From Anaerolineaceae bacterium (lineage in GTDB: Bacteria > Chloroflexota > Anaerolineae > Anaerolineales > Anaerolineaceae): 50,240 nt of DNA. The stretch is taken from positions 1-50,240 of the forward strand of contig WOZA01000112.1 in assembly GCA_011620505.1 (NCBI GenBank). The letters are read 5' to 3'. A program made the position numbers and the translations under genes. Numbering within the stretch: the stretch's first letter is position 1; each line of letters begins with the position of its first letter. This document shows, piece by piece, positions 35,516 through 43,146 of the stretch. The notes under the pieces are model-generated. The model was not told the origin of the DNA and made no database searches. It was given only the letters and a program-made list of their open reading frames with translations.

Positions 35516-35788
35516 TTATTTCCGGCGAATATTCAGAGATTCTGTGATCGCCAGGAAACTATCATAATTCTTCTGGCGCAAATAAGCCAAAAGACGACGA
35601 CGCTGACCCACCAGCTTCAACAGCCCGCGGCGAGAAGACTCGTCGTGCTTGTTGGTGCGCAGATGATCGGTCAGTTGCGAAATACGCGCTGAAAGAAGAG
35701 CAATCTGGACCTCGGGGGAACCCGTGTCGCCCGATTCTCGTGCGTACTTTTCAATAATTTCGGTTTTTTCTGCTTTTGTTAATGCCAT
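35516..35788 (-). CDS. rpsO: 30S ribosomal protein S15
   Basis: 90 residues, the normal S15 length. Conserved sequence: GDTGSPEVQIALLSARI, HLRTNKHDESSRRGLLKLVGQRRRLLAYL and the C-terminal ITESLNIRRK. It binds 16S rRNA in the central domain. First gene of the rpsO-pnp unit with a recognisable promoter upstream. Confidence 0.97.
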   Translation of the reverse strand: MALTKAEKTEIIEKYARESGDTGSPEVQIALLSARISQLTDHLRTNKHDESSRRGLLKLVGQRRRLLAYLRQKNYDSFLAITESLNIRRK

Positions 35789-35877
35789 GACGTATGCTCC
35801 TATAGATTTTGTTTATTGCAGGTCTCCTTGCTCGCAGCCCAAAACTCCGGACCGCTCACCGGACCAGTCATGCAGTG

Positions 35878-35905
35878 ATTATAACACGCTCCCGCTCCTA
35901 AGCAA
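35878..35905 (-). promoter_or_regulatory. Promoter of rpsO-pnp
   Basis: On the minus strand TTGCTT (35900-35905) and a perfect TATAAT (35878-35883) are spaced by 16 bases. The box lies about 90 bases before the S15 start. Two direct repeats containing TTGACA lie just upstream. Confidence 0.6.
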
Positions 35906-35907
35906 AC

Positions 35908-35933
35908 GTTTGTCAAGGGCGTTTGTCAAGGGC
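35908..35933. repeat. Two 13-base direct repeats upstream of rpsO
   Basis: GTTTGTCAAGGGC occurs twice in tandem (35908-35920, 35921-35933). On the minus strand each copy contains TTGACA, but these are too far from the TATAAT to serve as its -35 box. Confidence 0.8.
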
Positions 35934-36071
35934 GGTTGTGAGAGCAGTAGAACAATAATAACTGCGCTTACCAACCTCCTCAACCCTATTTTTCTCCTAT
36001 CTGATGTTACAATATTCCCATCTGATCCACCTCCCATAAGGGAGTTATATTTGAATCATTAAGGAGAGTTA

Positions 36072-37616
36072 ATGACAGAGGCAGATTCCCGTATTCAAAA
36101 GCTGAAAAGCATGCAGGAAGCTTCAAAACTGGGTGGCGGGCAGGCACGCATTGACCGCCAACACGCCAAGGGCAGTCTCACCGCCCGCGAACGCATTGAC
36201 TTGCTGCTCGATCCCGGCACCTTCCGGGAAATCGGCAGCTTGGCCAGCCAGCAGACCCCCCCCGAAGGCGACGAAACGCTCGGCGACGGCGTTGTGACCG
36301 GCTACGGCAGCATTGACGGCCGCACAGTTTACGTCTACGCGCAGGATTTTACTGTCCAGGGCGGCGCGCTTGGCGAGATGCACGCGCAGAAAATCTGCCG
36401 CGTGATGGACCTCGCAGTCAAAACAGGCTCTCCGATCATTGGCATGATCGATTCGGGCGGCGCGCGCATCCAGGAAGGCGTCAAAAGCCTTGGCGGCTAC
36501 GCGGAGATCTTCCGGCGCAATGCCATTTACTCAGGCGTTGTGCCCCAGATCAGCCTGATCATGGGTCCCTGCGCCGGCGGCGCTTCGTATTCTCCCGCTG
36601 TCACCGACCTGATCATCATGGTCAAGGGCAAGTCCTACATGTTCCTCACAGGACCCGCGGTCATCAAAACCGTGACAGGCGAAGAAGTGGATTCAGAAAC
36701 CCTCGGCGGAGCAGACGTCCACCTCACCACCAGCGGTAACTGCCACATGGTGGGTGCCACCGAGCAGGATGCTATCGCCCTGGCACGCCAGGCGCTTTCT
36801 TACCTTCCCTCCAACAACGTGGACATGCCTCCACTTTACCCCACCCAGGATGCCCCTACTCGTCGCACTGAATCTCTGAACGATCTCGTACCCTTGGACC
36901 CCACCGTTCCGTACAGCATGCGCTCCGCGATTGAAGCCATCATGGACCAGGGCTCCTTCCTCGAGCTGCAGGCTGGCTACGCGCCCAACGCCATCGTTGG
37001 TCTTGCGCGTCTCGCCGGTCGCCCGGTGGGGGTTGTTTCCCAGGAACCGATGATGATGGCGGGCGTGATGGACATCAACTCTGCCGATAAAATCGCGCGC
37101 ACAGTGCGCCTGTGCGATGCCTTCAACCTGCCGATTGTGACCTTTGTCGACTCCCCGGGATTTCTGCCGGGTGTCGCGCAGGAATATGGCGGGATCATCC
37201 GCCACGGCGCAAAAGTGCTTTACGCTTACGCAGAAGCTACTGTTCCCAAGGTGAGCGTGGTGACACGCAAGGCTTATGGAGGAGCTTATGTGGTAATGAG
37301 CAGCAAGTACCTCGGCACCGACATCACCTATGCCTGGCCTTCGGCCGAAATTGCGGTGATGGGCGCTGAAGGCGCTGCAAATATCCTGTATGGCAAGCAG
37401 ATCAAAGCAGCTGAAGACCCCGAAGCCGAACGCGCACGCCTCACCCGGGAATACCAGGAAACCTACCTGAACCCCTACGTTGCCGCCAAAGCCGGCTATA
37501 TCGATGAGGTTATCGAGCCTGCTGAAACCCGCCAGAAGTTGATTGAAGCCCTTGCAGCTCTGCAAAACAAAGTCGAAACCAATCCGCCGCGCAAGCACGG
37601 CAACATGCCGGTCTAA
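36072..37616 (+). CDS. mmdA: Methylmalonyl-CoA decarboxylase, carboxyltransferase alpha subunit
   Basis: A 514-residue acyl-CoA carboxyltransferase. It moves CO2 from an acyl-CoA (most likely methylmalonyl-CoA) to the biotin of the carrier subunit. Typical segments: HAKGSLTARERIDLLLDPGTF, VYAQDFTVQGGALGEMHAQKI, DSGGARIQEGV, GPCAGGASYSPA and, in the second half, DSPGFLPGVAQEYGGIIRHGAK. No biotin carboxylase gene is present, and the next genes encode the membrane parts of a sodium pump, so this works as a decarboxylase. Other acyl-CoA substrates (for example glutaconyl-CoA) are not excluded. SD AAGGAGAG precedes ATG. Confidence 0.9.
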   Translation: MTEADSRIQKLKSMQEASKLGGGQARIDRQHAKGSLTARERIDLLLDPGTFREIGSLASQQTPPEGDETLGDGVVTGYGSIDGRTVYVYAQDFTVQGGALGEMHAQKICRVMDLAVKTGSPIIGMIDSGGARIQEGVKSLGGYAEIFRRNAIYSGVVPQISLIMGPCAGGASYSPAVTDLIIMVKGKSYMFLTGPAVIKTVTGEEVDSETLGGADVHLTTSGNCHMVGATEQDAIALARQALSYLPSNNVDMPPLYPTQDAPTRRTESLNDLVPLDPTVPYSMRSAIEAIMDQGSFLELQAGYAPNAIVGLARLAGRPVGVVSQEPMMMAGVMDINSADKIARTVRLCDAFNLPIVTFVDSPGFLPGVAQEYGGIIRHGAKVLYAYAEATVPKVSVVTRKAYGGAYVVMSSKYLGTDITYAWPSAEIAVMGAEGAANILYGKQIKAAEDPEAERARLTREYQETYLNPYVAAKAGYIDEVIEPAETRQKLIEALAALQNKVETNPPRKHGNMPV

Positions 37617-37626
37617 AGGGGGACAA

Positions 37627-37989
37627 ATGATTGAGACCCTGAAACAAGGTTTATTGATTACGGTTATCGGCATGGGGATCGTGTTTGCGATGATCCTCAT
37701 TCTTTGGGGTGTCATGGTTCTGCTGGTTAAGCTTACCAACCGACCAGAGAAAGAGGAGGCTGCTCAAGAAAGTGCCACTTCTTTCCCGGAGCCCGAGCCT
37801 GTAGCTGTAACTGTGCCAGGTGACGCTTCAGCGCTTGCAGCTGCCATTGCAGTGGCTTACGCGCTGAGTGCCCAGCCCAAAACTGCTTTTATAGCCGATA
37901 CTCAATCCATCCAAACAGGCAGCACCTGGCTTGCTGCTGGTCGCGCACAGCAGGTCGCACGACAGATACACAGAGGACGAAGCGCATGA
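37627..37989 (+). CDS. mmdD: Sodium-pump decarboxylase small membrane subunit (OadG/MmdD-like)
   Basis: 120 residues from ATG 37627, with AAAGGGGGA just before it; the longer open frame reaching back into mmdA is not needed. One helix at about 8-34 (LLITVIGMGIVFAMILILWGVMVLL) and a Pro/Glu-rich, then Ala-rich cytoplasmic tail match the gamma/delta subunit that holds the complex together. It ends in an ATGA overlap with the biotin carrier gene. Confidence 0.85.
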   Translation: MIETLKQGLLITVIGMGIVFAMILILWGVMVLLVKLTNRPEKEEAAQESATSFPEPEPVAVTVPGDASALAAAIAVAYALSAQPKTAFIADTQSIQTGSTWLAAGRAQQVARQIHRGRSA

Positions 37990-38408
37990 TCATCAAAGTT
38001 GAAATTGAAGGAAAAGTTTATAACGTCTCCATTAAAAACGTTCACAGCAACCCTGTTTTGGCTGAAGTCGACGGCAAGATTTACCAGGTTTACCCGCAAG
38101 GGCAAAACACCGCAGTCACACCAGCCGCCACAGATCAGCCTCTCGCGGTTTCCACCGCAGCGCTTGCTTCTCCTGCGCCCACTGCTGGCAACAGCCTCAC
38201 TCTGAACGCTCCACTTCCAGGTGTGATCGTGTCAATTGATGTTCAGGCCGGCCAGGCTGTCAAGGCGGGTCAGCAGGTCTGCACGCTGGAAGCAATGAAG
38301 ATGAAAAACGCTATCCGCTCGGACCGGGATGGCGTTATCGCCCAGGTGAACGTCAACCCCGGCGATTTGGTCAAGCATAACCAACCGCTCTTCACCTTCC
38401 AGGCATAG
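37986..38408 (+). CDS. mmdC: Biotin carboxyl carrier subunit of the decarboxylase
   Basis: 140 residues. An N-terminal segment of about 40 residues (IIKVEIEGKVYNVSI) is joined by an Ala/Pro/Thr-rich swinging linker to a biotinyl domain (about 68-140) with the biotin Lys in EAMKMKN. It shuttles CO2 from MmdA to the membrane subunit. Translationally coupled to the small subunit. Confidence 0.93.
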   Translation: MIIKVEIEGKVYNVSIKNVHSNPVLAEVDGKIYQVYPQGQNTAVTPAATDQPLAVSTAALASPAPTAGNSLTLNAPLPGVIVSIDVQAGQAVKAGQQVCTLEAMKMKNAIRSDRDGVIAQVNVNPGDLVKHNQPLFTFQA

Positions 38409-38416
38409 GAGCAGGC

Positions 38417-39538
38417 ATGGACTTTACCCAGTTAATTTCTGACCTCACAAAAGGATTTGACAAATTTACCTGGTTGAATGCCCTCATGATTTTTGTCGCC
38501 CTGGTGTTGATCTACCTGGCGATCTGGAAGGAATATGAACCGGTTTTGCTGCTTCCTATTGGCTTTGGCTGCCTGCTTGCGAACCTGGGCATGTCGAACG
38601 AGGTCGGCTTCATGAAAGTCATTTATGATGCCGGCATCAAAACGGAACTGTTCCCGCTGCTGATCTTCATTGGCGTCGGCGCTATGATCGACTTCAGCCC
38701 GCTGCTCAGCCAGCCCAGCCTGGTGCTGCTGGGAGCAGCCGGACAGTTTGGTATCTATTTCACGCTCCTGCTGGCAATTATTTTAGGCTTTCCGCTGCAT
38801 GAAGCAGCCGCGATTGGATCCATTGGAGCAATCGACGGACCGACGGCGATTTTCGTTGGTGAACGCCTGGCGCCCAACATCCTTGCGCCAATCGCTGTGG
38901 CTGCCTATTCGTATATGAGCCTGATCCCGATCATCCAGCCTCCAATCATGAGGCTGATGACCACCCGCAAAGAACGCTTGATCCGCATGGAATACTCTCC
39001 CAAGCCGGTATCACGCCTCACCCTCGTGCTGTTCCCGATCATTGTCACCCTGCTCGTGGCGTTTGTCGCCCCGGACGCAGCCCCACTGATGGCTGCCCTG
39101 ATGCTCGGCAACCTGCTGCGTGAGGCGTTGGTGGTAGACCGCCTGAGCAAGATGGTGCAAAATGAGCTGATCAACATTGCCACCCTCTTCCTGGGGCTGG
39201 CAATTGGCTCCACCATGACCGCTCAGAGCTTCCTGAACCTCGACACGCTCATGATCCTGGCATTGGGTCTGCTGGCATTCGTGGTGGACACGATAGCAGG
39301 CTTATTGTTTGGCAAGCTGATGGCGGTTGTCACGCACGGCAAGGTAAACCCTCTGGTTGGTGCCTGCGGTATTTCCGCCTTCCCGATGGCTGGTCGCCTG
39401 AGCGCAAAGATGGCTTTGGAGGAAGACCCCTCCAACTTCATCCTGATGCACGCCATGGGCGCAAATACTGCTGGTCAGCTTGGCAGCGTTATCGCCGGGG
39501 GCGTGCTGCTCGCGCTGGTTTACGGGTTTATTCTTTAG
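38417..39538 (+). CDS. mmdB: Sodium-translocating decarboxylase beta subunit
   Basis: A 373-residue membrane protein with about nine to ten helices. It decarboxylates carboxybiotin and exports sodium. Family motifs are IFIGVGAMIDFSPLL (about 78), IGSIGAIDGPTAIF (about 134-147) containing the conserved Asp used in sodium transport, and GACGISAFPMAGR near the end. SD GGAGCAGG precedes ATG. Completes the A-D-C-B set, so the operon encodes a whole pump. Confidence 0.93.
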   Translation: MDFTQLISDLTKGFDKFTWLNALMIFVALVLIYLAIWKEYEPVLLLPIGFGCLLANLGMSNEVGFMKVIYDAGIKTELFPLLIFIGVGAMIDFSPLLSQPSLVLLGAAGQFGIYFTLLLAIILGFPLHEAAAIGSIGAIDGPTAIFVGERLAPNILAPIAVAAYSYMSLIPIIQPPIMRLMTTRKERLIRMEYSPKPVSRLTLVLFPIIVTLLVAFVAPDAAPLMAALMLGNLLREALVVDRLSKMVQNELINIATLFLGLAIGSTMTAQSFLNLDTLMILALGLLAFVVDTIAGLLFGKLMAVVTHGKVNPLVGACGISAFPMAGRLSAKMALEEDPSNFILMHAMGANTAGQLGSVIAGGVLLALVYGFIL

Positions 39539-39554
39539 AATATTGCGAATCAAA

Positions 39555-39590
39555 AACACCTCTGTGAAAATCCCAGAGGTGTTCTATTTT
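39555..39590. terminator. Bidirectional terminator after the sodium-pump operon
   Basis: A ten-pair stem AACACCTCTG/CAGAGGTGTT with a nine-base loop is followed by CTATTTT and preceded by AAA, between convergent genes. Confidence 0.8.
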
Positions 39591-39626
39591 ATAAGGTGGA
39601 ATAGTAATTACCAGCCAATAAAAGGA

Positions 39627-40469
39627 CTAAACCTTCAGCAGGTATCCTTTACCCCGGATGGTTTTTATCAGCTCAGGGTGATGCGGATCGTCTTCCAATG
39701 CCTGGCGCAGCCAACTGATGTGAACATCCAGGGTGCGGGTGTCTTCCGTGTAATCAGTGTCCCAGACAGCCTTAAACAAATCCTCCCGGCGCAGGATTTC
39801 GCCCGGTTTCTGCATCATTTTTTCCAGCAGATCACATTGACGCGGCGTGAGCCGAACTTCCTTATTCTTGTAGATGGCGATCCTGCTATCCGGGTTTAGA
39901 ACCAGGTCACCCCTTTCAAGCATCCCTTTGTGACTGTTATTCTCGAGGGTACGAATGCGGTTGACCAGTTTTTGCACTGTAAAAGGCAGCCGCAAGAAGA
40001 AATTAACGTTCTCTGCTTTCACTATCGGTTCATCTTCTGAGACAATGAGGCATAAGGGTGTAGATGGCAAACTATTATGGAACCAACTGACCAGCCGCAG
40101 TCCATTCGTGCGCAATGAGGCCGCATTGATCACAACCACGTCAGGAGAGAAGTGTTTCAAAGCATCAAGTCCCTTACTCCCGCTGCTCTCTACCTGCAGG
40201 GAGTAGCCTTTCTTTTCAAGGTCGGCGGCAAAACAGCGGGCTATATTCCGTTTTCCCTCTATCAATAGCACCTTTAATGGTTCCGCTATATGCAAAGCTT
40301 TCCTCTTTCGAATGTCAATGATAACTGCAGGTAGATCCAAAGGAAAAACTAACAGATAGCCTTCCCTCGGAACTTCATTATAGCCGATTGTTAAGGAATT
40401 TAGTGCAGTTTTTCGCGATTTGGAATAGCAAATCTTATGAACACTTAAGTTGATTCGTTGGGCTAACAT
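39627..40469 (-). CDS. Orphan OmpR/PhoB-type regulator with degenerate receiver domain
   Basis: 280 residues. A 65-residue N-terminal extension of unknown role precedes a receiver-like domain (about 66-180) and a winged-helix DNA-binding domain (about 185-280; DVHISWLRQALEDDPHHPELIKTIRGKGYLL is classical). The receiver lacks the acidic pair (reads LLIEGKRN), has Asn at the phosphorylation site (VVVINAAS) and lacks the conserved Lys before Pro-Phe (LRLPF). It probably acts without phosphorylation. No histidine kinase is near. The start is uncertain; if the extension is not real, a GTG just before the receiver is possible. Divergent from the DUF151 gene. Confidence 0.85.
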   Translation of the reverse strand: MLAQRINLSVHKICYSKSRKTALNSLTIGYNEVPREGYLLVFPLDLPAVIIDIRKRKALHIAEPLKVLLIEGKRNIARCFAADLEKKGYSLQVESSGSKGLDALKHFSPDVVVINAASLRTNGLRLVSWFHNSLPSTPLCLIVSEDEPIVKAENVNFFLRLPFTVQKLVNRIRTLENNSHKGMLERGDLVLNPDSRIAIYKNKEVRLTPRQCDLLEKMMQKPGEILRREDLFKAVWDTDYTEDTRTLDVHISWLRQALEDDPHHPELIKTIRGKGYLLKV

Positions 40470-40474
40470 GTTAG
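40463..40474. promoter_or_regulatory. 12-base palindrome over the regulator start codon
   Basis: CTAACATGTTAG is a perfect palindrome overlapping the start codon of the regulator in the 49-base gap shared with the DUF151 gene. It could be an operator for self-control, but a palindrome this short may be chance. Confidence 0.3.
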
Positions 40475-40518
40475 AATCACTATGACAAAACCATCACAAA
40501 CAGGAAAATGGGTGCATT

Positions 40519-41076
40519 ATGGGCAAAATGATCGAATGCATAATCGATAGTATCCGCGTGAGCCTCACTAATCAGGATCGTATCACCGTCCTCAAAGAGA
40601 AGGATTCCGAACGCTACCTTCCCATCTGGATGGGCGTACCTGAGACTGATTCCATAACGATCGCTCTGCAGGGCATAGCAATTGCCCGCCCCCTTACCCA
40701 TGATCTCCTGATTTCCATCATGAACGCGCTTGACATCCACTTGGAAAGCTGTGAGATTACCAATCTCGAGAATGACACTTTCTATGCCAACCTGATACTC
40801 GAGCAAAACGGCATCCGGAAGATCATTGACAGCCGTCCGTCCGACGCGATCGCTCTCGCCATTCGTGCCAAAGCCCCGATTTTCGTCGATGAAGACATCC
40901 TCGACGCTGTCGGCATTCGCCCGGAAGACGTTTTGCCCCAAGCCCAAAACGAAGAGGAATCTTCCGATGTGGACGCCGATCTCGATATTTTTGAGGACTT
41001 TCTCGGACAGCTCGGCAAAGATGAAAGCGATAAAGATCAACCCGGCAATCCTTCAGATGAAGATTCCAATCAATAA
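40519..41076 (+). CDS. Bifunctional nuclease (DUF151) family protein
   Basis: 185 residues. The DUF151/BFN domain fills about 1-140 with MIECIIDSIRVSL, YLPIWMGVPETDSI, LTHDLL and the most conserved segment DSRPSDAIALAIRAKAPIFVDEDIL. Plant members act on DNA and RNA; the bacterial role is not established. The last 40 residues are highly acidic. Thirteen bases upstream of dnaB, so possibly in the replication unit. Confidence 0.85.
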   Translation: MGKMIECIIDSIRVSLTNQDRITVLKEKDSERYLPIWMGVPETDSITIALQGIAIARPLTHDLLISIMNALDIHLESCEITNLENDTFYANLILEQNGIRKIIDSRPSDAIALAIRAKAPIFVDEDILDAVGIRPEDVLPQAQNEEESSDVDADLDIFEDFLGQLGKDESDKDQPGNPSDEDSNQ

Positions 41077-41089
41077 GTGAGGCAGCATA

Positions 41090-42451
41090 GTGAGCGATCA
41101 ACCTGAACTAAACACTACACAAACCAGCTCCGATGCGAATCAACTTTTTGACCGCGATATGGAAGAAGCTCTCATCGGTGCCGTGCTTATCACGCCGGAT
41201 GCCTATGTGGATGCCGCGCCACTGGTCAACGCGGATAGTTTTTACATTCTTCGCAATCGTTGGATCTGGGAAGCCTTCACCGAACTCTTTAAATCCGACA
41301 ACTATTTTGACATCCTGACTGTTAAGGAAGCCCTTGAAGCCAGCGGCCACCTTGATGATGTTGGCGGGCTGGATTACCTGATCTCTCTCACCAATCGCGT
41401 CCCCTCCTCGCAGCACGCCGAATCGTACGCCCGCAACATCAGCGCTCTCGCCGTGCGCCGCCGCCTGTTGAGTGCCGCCAACGACATCGCCAAGCTCGCT
41501 TATCGCAAAGACACAGGCGTTGATAACGTCATCTCTGACGCCGAACAAGCAATCTTCGGGGTCAGCCAGGAACGCTACAAGCGCGACCTGGTGCCTATTT
41601 CTGATGCCGCGGATGAGTACCTCGAACGTCTCTTGCTCAACGCCAGCATTCCAGGCGGGGTAACCGGGCTTGAAACCGGGCTGAAAGCCGTCGACAAAGC
41701 CCTCGACGGTCTGCAGCGTTCTGACCTCATCATCGTTGCAGGTCGCCCAGGCATGGGTAAAACCGGCTTTTTGATCGGTGTTGCCAAACATGTTGGTCTG
41801 GCACTGAAGCGCAATGTCGCCTTCTTCACCCTTGAAATGTCCTCGGAGCAGCTCATCCAGCGGATGGTTGCCCAGGAGACCAACATTGACTCCCAAAAAC
41901 TTCGGTCTGCCAAACTGAGCGACACTGAAGCTCAGGAAGTAGTTCACGCGCTGGGCGTGCTCTCCGAATCGCGTATTTTCATCGATGACACCCCCGCCAT
42001 CACCCCGCTTCAGATGCGCACGAAGTGCCGCCGCATGCAGATGGAGATCGGTCTGGACCTTGTGATCGTTGACTACCTCCAGCTGATGTCGGGCGACACA
42101 CGCACTGAGAACCGTGTGCAGGAAGTTTCGTACATTTCACGCTATCTCAAGGTGTTGGCACGCGACCTGAACGTGCCGGTAATGGCTGCGGCGCAGCTTT
42201 CCCGTGCGGTGGAACAACGCCAGGATAAAACGCCCGTGCTCTCCGACCTGCGCGAGTCCGGTTCCTTGGAACAGGACGCTGACATTGTGCTCTTCATCAA
42301 TCGACCTGAGCAGATGAAGGAAGAAAGCCCACTCCACAACCTTGCGAAACTGATCGTTGCCAAACATCGCAATGGTCCAACAAACAGCGGTATTGATCTG
42401 GTTTTTATCGAGAAACTCGCGATGTTCCGCGACAAAGCCTACGAGAGTTGA
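41090..42451 (+). CDS. dnaB: Replicative DNA helicase DnaB
   Basis: A 453-residue hexameric 5'-3' helicase of the replication fork. N-terminal helical domain (DRDMEEALIGAVLITPDAY, about 18), linker, then a RecA-like motor with Walker A GRPGMGKTG (about 218-226), Walker B LVIVDYLQLM and the C-terminal motif DLRESGSLEQDADIVLFINRP. Walker A has Gly where Ser is usual. GTG start at 41090 with GAGG upstream. Overlaps the next gene by four bases. Confidence 0.95.
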   Translation: MSDQPELNTTQTSSDANQLFDRDMEEALIGAVLITPDAYVDAAPLVNADSFYILRNRWIWEAFTELFKSDNYFDILTVKEALEASGHLDDVGGLDYLISLTNRVPSSQHAESYARNISALAVRRRLLSAANDIAKLAYRKDTGVDNVISDAEQAIFGVSQERYKRDLVPISDAADEYLERLLLNASIPGGVTGLETGLKAVDKALDGLQRSDLIIVAGRPGMGKTGFLIGVAKHVGLALKRNVAFFTLEMSSEQLIQRMVAQETNIDSQKLRSAKLSDTEAQEVVHALGVLSESRIFIDDTPAITPLQMRTKCRRMQMEIGLDLVIVDYLQLMSGDTRTENRVQEVSYISRYLKVLARDLNVPVMAAAQLSRAVEQRQDKTPVLSDLRESGSLEQDADIVLFINRPEQMKEESPLHNLAKLIVAKHRNGPTNSGIDLVFIEKLAMFRDKAYES

Positions 42452-43146
42452 TTAGTGCGGTGGAGCAGCTATTGAGCAATAAACTTTCAGGGAATTATCT
42501 GAGCGTCAAACTGCCAGCGAATCTGCTTGCCCTCTGCGATGGTCTTGGAAGTGATGCAATTTTGCTTTTGCTGGGTTATTTTGAACTGCTCAGCCAACAA
42601 GAAGTCCCTTCAGACGCGGTGGAGCTGTACATTCTGCTTGACCACATGCCTGCTGCTGAAGATACTCGCTGGCAGAAAGCCCTGGCTGAATTACTTGAAG
42701 AAGGGCTGCTGCTTGCCTACCCTCAAACCATCGAAGACCCGCACCAAGCCGTCCTGCTCTTCCCAGCGACTCCGGAGGGCGCTCGCCGCTTTGAGGCGCT
42801 GCGGGCAGGCAATTTGTCTTTGGCTGAGATCCAGGCTGCCAACCCGCTGCCAGATCCAGACAAGCCGAATATTTTTACCCTGTACGAGCAAAACATCGGT
42901 CCACTCACACCGATGATTGCCGAGATATTGAAGGCGGACGCGGAAACCTACCCTGAAAGTTGGCTGCGCGAAGCCATGCAGCAAGCGGTTAGCCGCAACA
43001 TTAGGAATTGGAAATATGTTCAGGCAATTCTAAAAGCCTGGCAAGAAAAAGGACGTGACGAGAACCATGGAACCACTCAAAGCGCGCTTGAAAGATTTCG
43101 AGAACTTTATCGCCAACAGAAACAGCAAGGAAGCCGAAAGCCCTGA
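42448..43146 (+). CDS. DnaD-domain primosomal protein
   Basis: 232 residues. N-terminal winged-helix-like part (about 1-110). A DnaD/DnaB2 domain follows (about 140-200): IFTLYEQNIGPLTPMIAEIL, WLREAMQQAVSRNIRNWKYVQAILKAW. In Bacillus such proteins help load the replicative helicase. TTG 42448 overlaps the dnaB stop; GTG 42460 is an alternative start. Position between dnaB and a loader-like ATPase supports a primosome role. Confidence 0.85.
   Translation: MISAVEQLLSNKLSGNYLSVKLPANLLALCDGLGSDAILLLLGYFELLSQQEVPSDAVELYILLDHMPAAEDTRWQKALAELLEEGLLLAYPQTIEDPHQAVLLFPATPEGARRFEALRAGNLSLAEIQAANPLPDPDKPNIFTLYEQNIGPLTPMIAEILKADAETYPESWLREAMQQAVSRNIRNWKYVQAILKAWQEKGRDENHGTTQSALERFRELYRQQKQQGSRKP

Noticed and set aside
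36031..36044. CTCCC-ATAA-GGGAG mini-hairpin before mmdA as a regulatory switch
   Set aside because: Only five pairs and not near the SD in a way that would block it; likely chance.
36693..37739. 348-codon minus-strand frame opposite mmdA
   Set aside because: Shadow of a strongly conserved carboxyltransferase gene; no domain-like sequence of its own.
41108..41947. 279-codon minus-strand frame opposite dnaB
   Set aside because: Antisense to a highly conserved helicase; no SD or motif.
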